The notes below the pieces were generated by a model. It had not been told where the DNA came from. It saw only the letters and a program-made list of their open reading frames with translations, and did not search any database. Below, piece by piece: positions 7,258 to 15,257 of a stretch of 64,000 nt of DNA. The DNA lies in the NCBI RefSeq assembly GCF_016680995.1, contig NZ_JAEQMG010000061.1:1-64000 (forward strand), given 5' to 3'. This DNA is from Ruminococcus difficilis. GTDB lineage: Bacteria; Bacillota_A; Clostridia; Oscillospirales; Acutalibacteraceae. Each line of letters starts with the position of its first letter. Position 1 is the first letter of the stretch. A program made the translations under genes and the position numbers.

Positions 7258-8067
7258 TCAGCCTGATTCAGTCTGCTGAGTCGTGTCGTCCTCTTTTTCC
7301 TTTTTGATGTATTGGATGACCTCGACATTGGAGAGCTCGGCGCGTCGGCACATCTGCTCATACACCTCGTCGCGCAGCTTTTTGCGGCGCTGCTTGAGGG
7401 GCAGCTCCATATCGGGGTAAAAAGGCCCGTCGATGTAGGTGGTCATGCGCGGTTTGCGCTTGTTGCCGCGCTTCTGGTAGGTGTTGACAAAGCAAAACAC
7501 CGGCGTTCCGTCCTTGGCGGGATAGCCGAAGGAGCCGTCGGGAAAGGGTCGGATATGGGTGTAGTACGGCCAGATATGCGCCTCAGGATAGATCACGACG
7601 GCGTGGTGCTTTTCGATGCGGCCCGCGATGCAGTCCTGAAAGTTGCGATAGGCATCCCGCGTATCGGGCAGCGGGATCGCGCCCAGCGAGGGGTTGATCC
7701 GTCCGAGATACGGCATCGATACGTTATTGGCGTGCACGATGAAGGACACCCGCTTGGGAAAGCAAAAGACGTTGGGTGTGAAAGGATCGCCGATCGCCTG
7801 TGTATGGTTGCCGTACAGGTAGATACCCTGCTTGCGAAAGGGCTTGAGCTTTTCGCGTCCGACCGATCGCTGGTGCAGGCTGAGCTTGGCGTACAGAAAC
7901 GCGATCGGCGTCGCGACGATGCGATACCAGAAGAAGCGGGTGAACGCGCGGACGGGTCCCTTGCGGTCATAGACATAGTCGCCGTCGATCTTCTTTGCTT
8001 CGATGACCGCCGTGGAGAATTCATCGTTGAGTTCATCCTGATAGTATATCACCTTGCGGTTATCCAC
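7258..8067 (-). CDS. PlsC-like lysophospholipid acyltransferase (variant HX5D motif)
   Basis: This 269-residue protein is related to 1-acyl-sn-glycerol-3-phosphate acyltransferases. A hydrophobic segment at about residues 45-65 may anchor it to the membrane. The catalytic region reads GNHTQAIGD, one residue longer between His and Asp than the classic HX4D, and is followed by a YPEAHIWPYY motif resembling the acyl-acceptor EGT motif. Firmicutes contain a divergent subfamily with this NHTQxxGD form, so the change is probably not inactivating. It starts the cluster with the two GT8 genes. A good AGGAGG site precedes the ATG. The acceptor could be a glycolipid rather than phosphatidate. Confidence 0.82.
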   Translation of the reverse strand: MDNRKVIYYQDELNDEFSTAVIEAKKIDGDYVYDRKGPVRAFTRFFWYRIVATPIAFLYAKLSLHQRSVGREKLKPFRKQGIYLYGNHTQAIGDPFTPNVFCFPKRVSFIVHANNVSMPYLGRINPSLGAIPLPDTRDAYRNFQDCIAGRIEKHHAVVIYPEAHIWPYYTHIRPFPDGSFGYPAKDGTPVFCFVNTYQKRGNKRKPRMTTYIDGPFYPDMELPLKQRRKKLRDEVYEQMCRRAELSNVEVIQYIKKEKEDDTTQQTESG

Positions 8068-8363
8068 GAACAGCCTCCTTTACGCAAATTCCGTCGGCAT
8101 GACGCTTCATGATACGCCGTTTGGTCACGGCGTTTTTCGGGAATCATTATAGCAAAGTTGTGAAGCGTTGAAAAGTAACTGTCGCCCCAAAACTGTCTAC
8201 ATCTGAACGCGATGGTTCTACAAAGCTCTCAACAGCGGGTAGAACGGGCTCTACCGACAGTAGAACGCACCGAAAAAACGCACTGTTCATGCGGATTTTT
8301 CGCAAAAACAGCACTCTACCGACCGAATTCGGGGGATTTAGACCGAATCTGCCGCGCATGGCA

Positions 8364-8475
8364 GAAAAAACGACTCCGTGATGATCGGAGCCGTTGTATC
8401 AAAAAGCAATAAAATAACACAATCTATTGCAAAAAATCCGTATCGCTGCATTGTCGGCAAACAGGCGTCAATCAT
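8364..8475 (-). ncRNA. Candidate small RNA or attenuated leader upstream of the acyltransferase gene
   Basis: A strong minus-strand promoter (8510-8482) and an intrinsic terminator (hairpin 8393-8371 with six T) bracket a transcript of about 110 bases with no convincing gene. The transcript points toward the acyltransferase gene, whose start is 300 bases beyond the terminator, so it may be an independent small RNA or a leader ending in an attenuator. A 45-codon frame (8475-8338) begins at the expected transcription start and lacks a ribosome-binding site, so I do not call it a protein. The family is not recognised. Confidence 0.4.
8371..8393 (-). terminator. Intrinsic terminator of the candidate small RNA
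   Basis: The inverted repeat CGACTCCG/CGGAGCCG is followed on the minus strand by TTTTTT (8370-8365). It lies about 300 bases upstream of the acyltransferase start and downstream of the promoter at 8482-8510. Confidence 0.6.
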
Positions 8476-8481
8476 AAAATT

Positions 8482-8510
8482 ATTATAGCAATACAGAATA
8501 ATAAAATCAA
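8482..8510 (-). promoter_or_regulatory. Strong sigma-A promoter of the candidate small RNA
   Basis: On the minus strand TTGATT (8510-8505) and TATAAT (8487-8482) are separated by exactly 17 bases. The expected start is near 8475. The rest of the 8068-8712 gap shows no gene; 8200-8340 holds several 'tagaacg/ctaccga' near-repeats of unknown meaning. Confidence 0.65.
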
Positions 8511-8618
8511 TAGGAAAGTCCTGTCTGAAATGAAAAAAACCTGCTTTTTTTATGAAAATAATTCAGATTTTCTGAAAATGGTTTTGCGGTAAATTATCAT
8601 CGACTTTACTCCCATATC

Positions 8619-8691
8619 ATTAAGGAAAGGAAAAGGTATATCGCTGACGTTCGATCGAATGATGCGATTCCCGAAAGGAGCCTTTCTTAAT
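8619..8691. repeat. Short MITE-like element (deleted copy)
   Basis: This 73-base element has imperfect terminal inverted repeats (ATTAAGGAAAGG and CCTTTCTTAAT). Its interior 'aaaggtat-tcgctgacg-tcg' and right end 'aaaggagcctt-cttaa' match the copy at 24477-24575, from which it differs by an internal deletion. Confidence 0.6.
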
Positions 8692-8712
8692 CAAATGATA
8701 TTGCGCTTTATC

Positions 8713-8856
8713 TCAGCTTTTTTTGCAGGGGTAGGGGCAGTTTTCACAGGAGCAGGAACAGCTTTTCCCCTTGCGTTTGCGCAGGATGATGAAAACCACC
8801 GCCGCGATCACAGCCGCGGCGATCGCGCAGATGATCAGGATATCGGCAAGGTTCAT
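8713..8856 (-). CDS. FeoB-associated Cys-rich membrane protein
   Basis: This 47-residue protein has one N-terminal membrane helix (about residues 4-25, ADILIICAIAAAVIAAVVF onward), a basic stop-transfer stretch (RKRKGK) and a Cys-rich tail CSCSCENCPYPC. This is the pattern of the small proteins encoded immediately after feoB in Firmicutes. It begins 2 bases after the feoAB stop with no room for its own promoter. The start ATG at 8856 is preceded by GGGAGGCTG. The cysteines may bind iron or other metals near the transporter; the exact role is not established. A second copy of the same arrangement is at 28312-28488. Confidence 0.85.
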   Translation of the reverse strand: MNLADILIICAIAAAVIAAVVFIILRKRKGKSCSCSCENCPYPCKKS

Positions 8857-8858
8857 AT

Positions 8859-11201
8859 TCAGCCTCCCATTCCGCACAGCACACAGATCAGGTGAACGAT
8901 CGTGGTGACGAGGTAGGCGACGACGCACTGCCAGATGACCACGCCGATCGCCCATTTGTGTCCCAGCTCACGCTTGACGGAGGCGATCGCCGCCACACAG
9001 GGGGTGTAGAGCAGGCTGAACACGAGGATGGAGATCGCGGTCAGGGCTGTCATCGCCGAGCTGATACCGCCGGTGTAGAGGATCTTTAAGGTGGAGACAA
9101 CGCTTTCCTTCGCCATCACGCCGCTGATCAGTGAGGTGACGATGCGCCAGTCGCCCATGCCGAGCGGTGCGAATATCGGCGCGATCAGCCCCGCCAGTTG
9201 GGCGAGGATGCTGTCCTGTGAGTCGGTGACCATGTTGAACTGCAGATTGAAGTTTTGCAGGAACCAGACGATGATCGTAGAGATGAAGATGACGGTGAAC
9301 GCCCGCTGGATAAAGTCCTTCGCCTTATCCCACAACAGGCGGATCACGTTCTTCGCGCCGGGCAGTCGATAGTTGGGCAGCTCCATGACGAACGGCACCG
9401 CCTCACCCTTGAAGATCGTTCTCTTATACAGCATCGCGATCAAAATCCCGACGATGATGCCCAAGAGGTAGAGTCCGGTGAAGATCAGCCCTCTGTACTG
9501 CGTGAAAAAGACGCTGACAAAGAAGCCGTAGATCGGCAGCTTAGCCGAACAGCTCATAAAGGGGGTGAGCAGGATGGTCATCTTGCGGTCGCGCTCACTG
9601 GGCAGGGTACGCGTCGCCATGACGGACGGTACGGTACAGCCGAAGCCGATCAGCATGGGAACGATACTGCGTCCCGACAGACCGATCCTGCGGAGCAGTT
9701 TATCCATAAAGAACGCGACGCGTGCCAGATAGCCGCTGTCCTCCAGGATCGACAGGAACAAAAACAGCGTGATGATGATCGGCAAAAAGCTGAGCACACT
9801 GCCGATGCCCGTAAAGACGCCGTTGGTGACCAGCCCCGTAAGGATCGGGTTGACGTTGGCGCTTTCCATCGCGTTTTTTGTGATATCGGTCAGATTGGAG
9901 ATCCCCGCATCCAACAGGTTTTGCAGGTTGCCGCCGATCAGATCAAAGGTCAGCCAGAAGATCAGCCCCATGATGAGGATGAACATCGGGATGGCGGTGA
10001 ACTTTCCCGTCAGGATGCGGTCGATCTTGACGCTGCGGCGATGCTCGCGGCTTTCGGCGGGCTTCGTCACGGTGCGGGAGCAGACCTTGTGGATGTAGGA
10101 AAAGCGCATATCTGCGATGGCGGCGTTGCGATCCAGCCCGCATTCCTTTTCCATCTGGGTGATGATGTGTTCGAGCATTTCTTTTTCGCCGCTGTCAAGG
10201 TTCAGCTTTTCGAGGATGAGCTCATCGCCGTCGACGACCTTGCTTGCCGCGAAGTGCAGGGGGATGTCGGCTTTTTTTGCCTTGTCCTCGATCAGGTGAC
10301 GCACCGCGTGCAGGCATCGGTGTACCGCGCCGCCTTTTTCATCGGCGGAGCAAAAGTCCTGCCGCATGGGTTTTTCCTGATAATGCGCGATGTGGATCGC
10401 GTGCGTGACCAGCTCGTCCACGCCTTGATTCTTGGCGGCGGAGATCGGCACGACTGGTACGCCGAGCAGAGATTCGAGCTGGTTGATGTCCACGGAGCCG
10501 CCGTTGGCGGTCAGCTCGTCCATGATATTCAGCGCGACGACGACAGGGGTGTCCATCTCGAGCAGCTGCATGGTCAGGTAGAGGTTGCGCTCGATGTTGG
10601 TCGCGTCGACGATGTTGATGATCGCGCGGGGCTTTTCGTCCAGTACAAAGCTGCGCGAGACGATCTCTTCATTGGTATAGGGCGACATCGAATAGATGCC
10701 GGGCAGATCGGTGATGAGGGTGTTTTTGTGGCCCTTGATGACGCCGTCCTTGCGGTCGACGGTCACGCCGGGGAAGTTGCCGACATGCTGATTGGAGCCT
10801 GTCAGCTGATTGAAGAGCGTGGTCTTGCCGCTGTTCTGGTTGCCGACTAAGGCGTAGGTCAAGATCGCGTCATCGGGCAGAGGATCGCCGCTGCCCTTGG
10901 GGTGGAATTTACCGCCCTCACCTAAGCCGGGGTGGTCGCTCTTTGCCTTTTTAGGAGGAGATATCTGATTGGTTTTTTCGATCGGTTCGACCTCTATTTT
11001 TTCAGCTTCGGCAAGGCGCAGGGAAAGCTCATAGCCGTGGAGCGTGAGCTGCATGGGGTCGCCCATGGGGGCGAGCTTGACCAGCTTGACCTGTGTGCCG
11101 GGGATCACGCCCATATCCAGAAAATGCTGGCGCAGCCGTCCTTCGCCGCCTACCGCCGTGATGACGGCGGATTGTCCTGTTTTCAGTTCTTTTAATTGCA
11201 T
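8859..11201 (-). CDS. feoB: Ferrous iron transport protein, FeoA-FeoB fusion
   Basis: This 780-residue protein fuses FeoA to FeoB. Residues 1-72 are an SH3-like FeoA domain (ending LHGYELSLRLAEAEKIEVEP), then a hydrophilic linker of about 40 residues, then the FeoB GTPase with G1 GNQNSGKT (120-127), a GNFPGVTVDRKDG switch, G3 DLPG and G4 NIMD, a helical GDI-like region, and a membrane domain with GYLARVAFFMD and IPMLIGFGCTVP core segments. It imports Fe2+ across the cytoplasmic membrane. An AAAGGAG site precedes the ATG. A separate FeoB with two stand-alone FeoA proteins lies at 25085-28214, so this genome has two differently organised Feo systems. Confidence 0.95.
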   Translation of the reverse strand: MQLKELKTGQSAVITAVGGEGRLRQHFLDMGVIPGTQVKLVKLAPMGDPMQLTLHGYELSLRLAEAEKIEVEPIEKTNQISPPKKAKSDHPGLGEGGKFHPKGSGDPLPDDAILTYALVGNQNSGKTTLFNQLTGSNQHVGNFPGVTVDRKDGVIKGHKNTLITDLPGIYSMSPYTNEEIVSRSFVLDEKPRAIINIVDATNIERNLYLTMQLLEMDTPVVVALNIMDELTANGGSVDINQLESLLGVPVVPISAAKNQGVDELVTHAIHIAHYQEKPMRQDFCSADEKGGAVHRCLHAVRHLIEDKAKKADIPLHFAASKVVDGDELILEKLNLDSGEKEMLEHIITQMEKECGLDRNAAIADMRFSYIHKVCSRTVTKPAESREHRRSVKIDRILTGKFTAIPMFILIMGLIFWLTFDLIGGNLQNLLDAGISNLTDITKNAMESANVNPILTGLVTNGVFTGIGSVLSFLPIIITLFLFLSILEDSGYLARVAFFMDKLLRRIGLSGRSIVPMLIGFGCTVPSVMATRTLPSERDRKMTILLTPFMSCSAKLPIYGFFVSVFFTQYRGLIFTGLYLLGIIVGILIAMLYKRTIFKGEAVPFVMELPNYRLPGAKNVIRLLWDKAKDFIQRAFTVIFISTIIVWFLQNFNLQFNMVTDSQDSILAQLAGLIAPIFAPLGMGDWRIVTSLISGVMAKESVVSTLKILYTGGISSAMTALTAISILVFSLLYTPCVAAIASVKRELGHKWAIGVVIWQCVVAYLVTTIVHLICVLCGMGG

Positions 11202-11231
11202 GAAGGGTACTCCTTTGTGTATCTATTAAAA

Positions 11232-11260
11232 ATGATACCGAATGACTTGCCGTTTGTCAA
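11232..11260 (-). promoter_or_regulatory. Probable promoter of feoAB
   Basis: On the minus strand TTGACA (11260-11255) and TATCAT (11237-11232) are 17 bases apart, about 30 bases before the start codon. The GTTAG/CTAAC palindromes seen at the second Feo locus are not present here, so the two loci may be regulated differently. Confidence 0.65.
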
Positions 11261-11333
11261 CAATATATGGCGATAGTCGGGCGTTTTTATTCCGATTGCG
11301 GGATCAATTCATCAAAAACGGTTGTGATCCCGC

Positions 11334-11362
11334 TTGACAAACGTTTAACATAGGTATAGAAT
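11334..11362 (+). promoter_or_regulatory. Promoter of the thiamine uptake operon
   Basis: TTGACA (11334-11339) and TAGAAT (11357-11362) are 17 bases apart, just upstream of the TPP riboswitch. Confidence 0.75.
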
Positions 11363-11377
11363 AAATGCAGAAAACAC

Positions 11378-11470
11378 CACAGGGGGGCTGACGCAGAGTC
11401 GGCTGAGAGTAGAGCTGAGGCGCTCTTGACCCTTATACCTGATACGGATAATGCCGTCGTAGGGAGCTGT
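11378..11470 (+). ncRNA. TPP riboswitch (THI element)
   Basis: The conserved TPP aptamer landmarks occur in order: a 5' G-rich strand (AGGGGGGCTG), CTGAGAGT, GACCCTTATACCTGAT, GGATAATGCC and CGTAGGGA. It is followed after about 16 bases by an intrinsic terminator (11486-11513), so thiamine pyrophosphate probably causes premature transcription termination. It controls the thiamine-binding protein and ThiXYZ genes downstream. A promoter with consensus -35 lies immediately before it. Confidence 0.95.
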
Positions 11471-11485
11471 CATCAAGTTGATCTG

Positions 11486-11513
11486 GCACCATGCGGAGGC
11501 GTGGTGCTTTTTT
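11486..11513 (+). terminator. Riboswitch-controlled intrinsic terminator
   Basis: A nine-pair stem (GCACCATGC/GCGTGGTGC with GGAG loop, 11486-11507) is followed by TTTTTT. It sits between the TPP aptamer and the first gene, where an expression platform is expected. Confidence 0.85.
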
Positions 11514-11521
11514 ATTTTCAA

Positions 11522-11625
11522 TAGTCATTGCGAAGGGCGCAATGGTTAAGGTTGAGATTGCCACGTCGGAACAAAGTTCCTCCTCGCAATGACAATCTGA
11601 AATGCGCCCTGTGGCAATCTCAACT
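11522..11625 (+). repeat. CATTGCGA/GGCAATCTC hairpin repeat, complex copy
   Basis: This stretch contains 'gtcattgcga' at its left and 'tgtggcaatctcaac' at its right, with an additional inverted 'ggttgagattgccac' and 'cgcaatgac' inside, so it looks like two copies in opposite orientation. Simpler copies are at 14504-14540, 25303-25345 and 28221-28256. It lies between the riboswitch terminator and the first gene. Confidence 0.6.
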
Positions 11626-11645
11626 TATAATAAGGAGGTATTTGT

Positions 11646-11942
11646 ATGAACGCAAGTGTAGCGATCCAGACGCTGCCCGAGGCACAGAATGACGAAGAGC
11701 TGATCCGCATCGTCGACGAGGTCATCGCGTATATCAAGAGCACGGGGCTCAAATGCTATGTCGGTCCCTTTGAGACCGCGATCGAGGGCGATTATGACGA
11801 GCTGATGGATATCGTCAAGGAATGTCAGCATATCGCCATCCGCGCGGGCGCGCCGTCTGTGCTGGCGTATATCAAGGTCGATTACCGACCGGAGGGGGAT
11901 GTACTGACGATTGAGCGCAAAGTTACGAAGCACCATCAGTAA
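11646..11942 (+). CDS. Thiamine-binding protein (MTH1187/YkoF-type)
   Basis: This 98-residue protein matches the small thiamine-binding family (MTH1187/YkoF-like ferredoxin-fold domain): an N-terminal beta strand MNASVAIQTLP, then VDEVIAYIKSTGLKCYVGPFETAIEGDYDELMDIVKEC as the helix-strand core, and a C-terminal VLAYIKVDYR strand. Family members bind thiamine or pyrimidine precursors and often sit with ThiXYZ or YkoEDC transporters. It has an AAGGAGG site and is the first gene after the TPP riboswitch. Its 3' end overlaps the permease gene by 32 bases. A cytoplasmic binding or buffering role is inferred from context. Confidence 0.85.
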   Translation: MNASVAIQTLPEAQNDEELIRIVDEVIAYIKSTGLKCYVGPFETAIEGDYDELMDIVKECQHIAIRAGAPSVLAYIKVDYRPEGDVLTIERKVTKHHQ

Positions 11943-12702
11943 GGTCGCGCCGCGTGTCGGGATCTTTCTGCTGATACTGGCGATATGGTACTGCGTGTGC
12001 CGCTTTACGGGGATCCCCAAGTTCGTCCTGCCCTCACCGGGGGATGTGATCGGGGCGTTCAAGGAGGATTGGCAGCTGATGCTCAGTCACGCGCGTGTGA
12101 CGCTGACCGAGACCATGATCGGTCTGTTTTTCGGCATCCTGATCGGTTTTTTGACGGCGGTGCTGATGGATCGGTTCGCGCTCGTGCGCAAGACGGTCTA
12201 TCCGCTGATCGTGGTCAGCCAGACGATACCCACCGTGGCGATCGCGCCGATGCTCGTCATCTGGATGGGTTATCAGATGCTGCCGAAGATCGTGCTGATC
12301 GTGCTGGTCGTGTTCTTCCCGATCGCGATCAGCCTGCTGCAGGGATTTTCCGAGGTGGACAAGGATACCGTCAATTTGATGCGCTCGATGGGCGCGAATC
12401 GGATGCAGATCTTTCGCTATGTCAAGCTGCCGAATTCGCTGGGACATTTCTTTTCCAGCTTGAAGATATCGGTATCATACGCGGTCGTCAGCGCGGTCGT
12501 ATCGGAATGGATCGGCGGCACGGAGGGTCTGGGCTGTTATATGACCAGAGTCCGCAAGTCGTTTGCCTCCGACAAGATGTTCGCGGTGATCATTCTGATC
12601 TCCGTGATCAGCCTGATCCTGATCTGGTTGACAGAGTTGATCCAGCACGCGTGTATGCCGTGGGAAAAAACACATTACCATCACAGGAGGAGTAAAGAAT
12701 GA
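11911..12702 (+). CDS. thiX: ABC transporter permease ThiX (thiamine precursor uptake), TTG start
   Basis: This 263-residue BPD-type permease has about six membrane helices and the EAA loop region (VNLMRSMGANRMQIFRYVKLP) that contacts the ATPase. It belongs to the SsuC/ThiX family. An in-frame stop lies six bases upstream, so the start must be the TTG at 11911, which follows a GGAGGGGG site inside the previous gene. It probably imports the pyrimidine precursor (HMP or formylaminopyrimidine) with ThiY and ThiZ. TPP-riboswitch control and the adjacent ThiY-type binding protein support this over taurine or sulfonate transport. Confidence 0.9.
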   Translation: MSAKLRSTISKVAPRVGIFLLILAIWYCVCRFTGIPKFVLPSPGDVIGAFKEDWQLMLSHARVTLTETMIGLFFGILIGFLTAVLMDRFALVRKTVYPLIVVSQTIPTVAIAPMLVIWMGYQMLPKIVLIVLVVFFPIAISLLQGFSEVDKDTVNLMRSMGANRMQIFRYVKLPNSLGHFFSSLKISVSYAVVSAVVSEWIGGTEGLGCYMTRVRKSFASDKMFAVIILISVISLILIWLTELIQHACMPWEKTHYHHRRSKE

Positions 12703-13715
12703 AAAAACTGATTGCTGTTATTTTAGTATGTTTATTGGCGATGGCAGCCGTAACGGGCTGCGGATCGCAGAAAACCGAAACCGATAAGTCGACCGCGGAT
12801 TCCGCTGAAAAGACAAAGATCTCCTTTGTCCTCGACTGGACGCCCAACACCAACCATACGGGTCTGTATGTCGCAAAGGATAAGGGTTATTTTGAGGAAG
12901 CCGGTCTGGACGTAGAGATCGTTCAGCCGCCCGAGGACGGCGCAGAGATGCTGGTCGGTTCCGGCAAGGCGCAGTTCGGCGTGTCGTTCCAGGATTACCT
13001 GCCCCCCGCGTTGGCAGGCGCAGACGCGATCCCGATCACGGCTGTCGCGGCGCTCGTCCAGCACAACACCTCCGGCATCATTTCCCTGAAAGGAAAGGGC
13101 ATCGACAGCCCCAAGGGTCTGGAAGGCAAGAAGTACGCGACCTGGGATCTGCCGATCGAAAAGGCGACCTTGAAGAAGGTGGTCGAGGATGACGGCGGCG
13201 ATTTCAGCAAGGTCGAGCTGATCCCCTCTACCGTGACCGATGAGGTGTCCGCGCTGCAGTCGGGTACCGTTGACGCGATCTGGGTCTATTACGGCTGGGC
13301 AGGTATCGCGACGGAGCAGGCTGATCTCGAGACCGATTTCTTCGCGTTCAAGGACGTCGATCCGGTATTTGATTATTATTCTCCCGTTGTCGTCGGCAAT
13401 AACACCTGGATCGAGGAGCATCCCGACGAGACAAAGGCGTTCCTCTCCGCGCTGAAGAAGGGCTATGAATACGCGATCGACGATCCCGACGGCGCGGCGG
13501 ATATCCTGCTGAAAAACGCGCCCGAGCTGAACGCCGAGCAGGTCAAGGCGAGCCAGAAGTATCTGTCTAAGGAATACATATCCGACGCAAAGCGCTGGGG
13601 CTTTATTGACGCCGCGCGCTGGAGCGCTTTCTTCAAATGGATCAACGATAACAAGCTGTCTGAAGCCGAGGTTCCCGAGAACGGCGGCTTTACCAACGAA
13701 TATCTTCCCGAGTAA
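12699..13715 (+). CDS. thiY: ThiY-type substrate-binding lipoprotein (NMT1/THI5-like)
   Basis: This 338-residue extracellular binding protein has a signal peptide with a lipobox ending AVTGC, so it should be lipid-anchored. The mature domain begins with ISFVLDWTPNTNHTGLYVAKDKGYF, typical of the NMT1/ThiY family that binds hydroxymethylpyrimidine-type thiamine precursors, and continues with a GSGKAQFGVSFQD motif. It overlaps the permease gene by four bases (ATGA) and the ATPase gene by one base (TAATG), so thiX-thiY-thiZ is a tightly coupled operon under the TPP riboswitch. The exact pyrimidine ligand cannot be told from sequence. Confidence 0.92.
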   Translation: MKKLIAVILVCLLAMAAVTGCGSQKTETDKSTADSAEKTKISFVLDWTPNTNHTGLYVAKDKGYFEEAGLDVEIVQPPEDGAEMLVGSGKAQFGVSFQDYLPPALAGADAIPITAVAALVQHNTSGIISLKGKGIDSPKGLEGKKYATWDLPIEKATLKKVVEDDGGDFSKVELIPSTVTDEVSALQSGTVDAIWVYYGWAGIATEQADLETDFFAFKDVDPVFDYYSPVVVGNNTWIEEHPDETKAFLSALKKGYEYAIDDPDGAADILLKNAPELNAEQVKASQKYLSKEYISDAKRWGFIDAARWSAFFKWINDNKLSEAEVPENGGFTNEYLPE

Positions 13716-14467
13716 TGGCGGAGCTGGAAGTCAGAAATGTCACGTTCAGCTATGACGGCGAGAACAAGATCCTGAATAACGTAAATCTCAAGCTGAACGA
13801 CGGTGAGCTGGTCTGTCTGCTCGGTGTGAGCGGCGGCGGTAAAACGACGCTGTTCAATATCATCGCGGGGCTCTTGGAGCCTCAGCAGGGACAAATACTG
13901 TTAAACGGCGAGGACATCACGGGACAGAGCGGCAAGGTCAGCTATATGCTGCAAAAGGATATGCTCCTGCCGTACCGCACGGTCGAGGATAATGTGGCGC
14001 TGCCGCTGATCATCAAAGGCATGAAGAAGAAAGAGGCACGTGAGAAGGTCGGCGGCTACTTTGAGGAGTTCGGCATCGAGGGAACGCAAAAGCGCTATCC
14101 CGTCGAGCTGTCGGGCGGCATGAAGCAGCGTGCCGCACTGCTCAGGACGTATCTGTTCTCGGCGCAGGTCGCATTGCTGGATGAGCCGTTCAGCGCGCTC
14201 GACACCCTCACCAAAAGCGAGATGCACCGCTGGTATCTGGACGTAATGGACAGGATCAAGCTCTCGACGCTGTTCATCACCCACGATGTGGACGAGGCGA
14301 TCCTCTTGTCCGACCGCATCTATCTGTTGGACGGCGGCGGTCTCACCGATGAGATCGTCATCACTGAGCCGAAACCGCGCCGCAAGGAGTTTGTTCTGTC
14401 GGAGGAATTCTTACAGTACAAGCGCGATATCATCGCGAAGATCTACGCGGGCAAAACGGACGCTTGA
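13715..14467 (+). CDS. thiZ: ABC transporter ATPase ThiZ
   Basis: This 250-residue ATPase has Walker A GVSGGGKTT (37-45), a Q-loop in YMLQKDMLLPYRT, signature LSGGMKQRAALLRT, Walker B VALLDEPFSALD and an H-loop in FITHDVDEA. It belongs to the nitrate/sulfonate/ThiZ-type import ATPases and should energise ThiX. Its start overlaps the thiY stop by one base. The last gene of the pathway, thiN, follows after 100 bases that include a hairpin repeat. Confidence 0.92.
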   Translation: MAELEVRNVTFSYDGENKILNNVNLKLNDGELVCLLGVSGGGKTTLFNIIAGLLEPQQGQILLNGEDITGQSGKVSYMLQKDMLLPYRTVEDNVALPLIIKGMKKKEAREKVGGYFEEFGIEGTQKRYPVELSGGMKQRAALLRTYLFSAQVALLDEPFSALDTLTKSEMHRWYLDVMDRIKLSTLFITHDVDEAILLSDRIYLLDGGGLTDEIVITEPKPRRKEFVLSEEFLQYKRDIIAKIYAGKTDA

Positions 14468-14503
14468 ACGAATCTCTCACCAATCGTAAACACTCAATCG
14501 TCA

Positions 14504-14540
14504 TTGCGAACCTCCGTCAGGAGGTGTGGCAATCTCCACC
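14504..14540 (+). repeat. CATTGCGA/GGCAATCTC hairpin repeat
   Basis: The sequence runs gtcattgcgaacctccg, then tcaggaggtgtggcaatctcc, and can fold with stems ATTGC/GCAAT and ACCTCC/GGAGGT. It lies between thiZ and thiN. Similar hairpins are at 25303-25345 and 28221-28256. Confidence 0.7.
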
Positions 14541-14567
14541 GAAAAACCACGGAAAGAAGGTCATGGG

Positions 14568-15182
14568 ATGAACCGATGCTTTATCTTCGGCGCGCTGAAA
14601 GTGAGCTGTTTGCCGATCAAGCCTGAGTCCGGCGACTTCATCATCGCTGCCGATAAGGGCTATGATACGGCGCTGTCATTGGGTATTGATCCCGACCTTG
14701 CGGTGGGGGATTTCGATTCCCTCAACAGGATCCCCGACGCGGAAAACGTCGTCACCCTGCCTGTCCGCAAGGATATGACCGATGTGGGTTATGCCGTGGA
14801 AAAGGGCTTTGAGCGCGGATGCGCGGAGTTCATCATCTACGGCGCTGTGGGCGGCGCGCTGGATCACACCTTTGCCAACGTCGCGATCGCGCACGATATC
14901 GCCCGCCGCGGCGCAAGGGCGCTGTTGATCGGCGAGGAATACTCCTTTACCGTGCTGCATGGATCCTCATTCACGTTTAAAGCGCGTGAGAGCGGCAGGA
15001 TCTCGGTATTCGCCCTTGGCGGCACCGCGCAGGGCGTTACGATCCGCGGACTGGATTATGAGGTTGAGGACTGTTCGATCGAAAACACCTCGCATATCGG
15101 TGTGAGCAACGCCTTTGTCGGCAAAGAGGCGACGATCTCCGTCCGAGAGGGCGAGCTGTTGGTCGTATGGCAGACAGAATAG
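14568..15182 (+). CDS. thiN: Thiamine pyrophosphokinase
   Basis: This 204-residue enzyme transfers pyrophosphate from ATP to thiamine, giving TPP. It has the family motifs AADKGYDTALSLGIDPDLAVGDFDS (N-terminal catalytic acids), the KDMTD segment, GAVGGALDHTFANV, and a C-terminal NTSHIGVSNAF thiamine-binding segment. The frame is open upstream, but the ATG at 14568 follows GGAAAGAAGG at a good distance and begins MNRCFIFGA, so I use it. With the upstream binding protein and ThiXYZ, this places salvage of thiamine or its precursors and its activation in one TPP-controlled stretch. It could also have its own promoter after the repeat. Confidence 0.93.
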   Translation: MNRCFIFGALKVSCLPIKPESGDFIIAADKGYDTALSLGIDPDLAVGDFDSLNRIPDAENVVTLPVRKDMTDVGYAVEKGFERGCAEFIIYGAVGGALDHTFANVAIAHDIARRGARALLIGEEYSFTVLHGSSFTFKARESGRISVFALGGTAQGVTIRGLDYEVEDCSIENTSHIGVSNAFVGKEATISVREGELLVVWQTE

Positions 15183-15198
15183 AAATAGATAAAAAATA

Positions 15199-15237
15199 CA
15201 GGGAGCTGTCGCAGTTGATACGACAGCTCCCTGTTTA
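15199..15237 (+). terminator. Terminator after thiN
   Basis: A 13-pair stem (CAGGGAGCTGTCG/CGACAGCTCCCTG, 15199-15233) is followed by a short TTTA tract 17 bases after the thiN stop. The T tract is weak but the stem is strong. Confidence 0.65.
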
Positions 15238-15257
15238 GCTTTCCCTTCGGGATAAAA

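Noticed and set aside
8338..8475. 45-codon frame starting at the candidate small RNA promoter
   Set aside because: No ribosome-binding site; it would be leaderless and run through the terminator hairpin. Kept as RNA, not protein.
9255..10850. Open frame of 531 codons on the plus strand
   Set aside because: It is antisense to the FeoA-FeoB fusion, has no ribosome-binding site and no recognisable domain.
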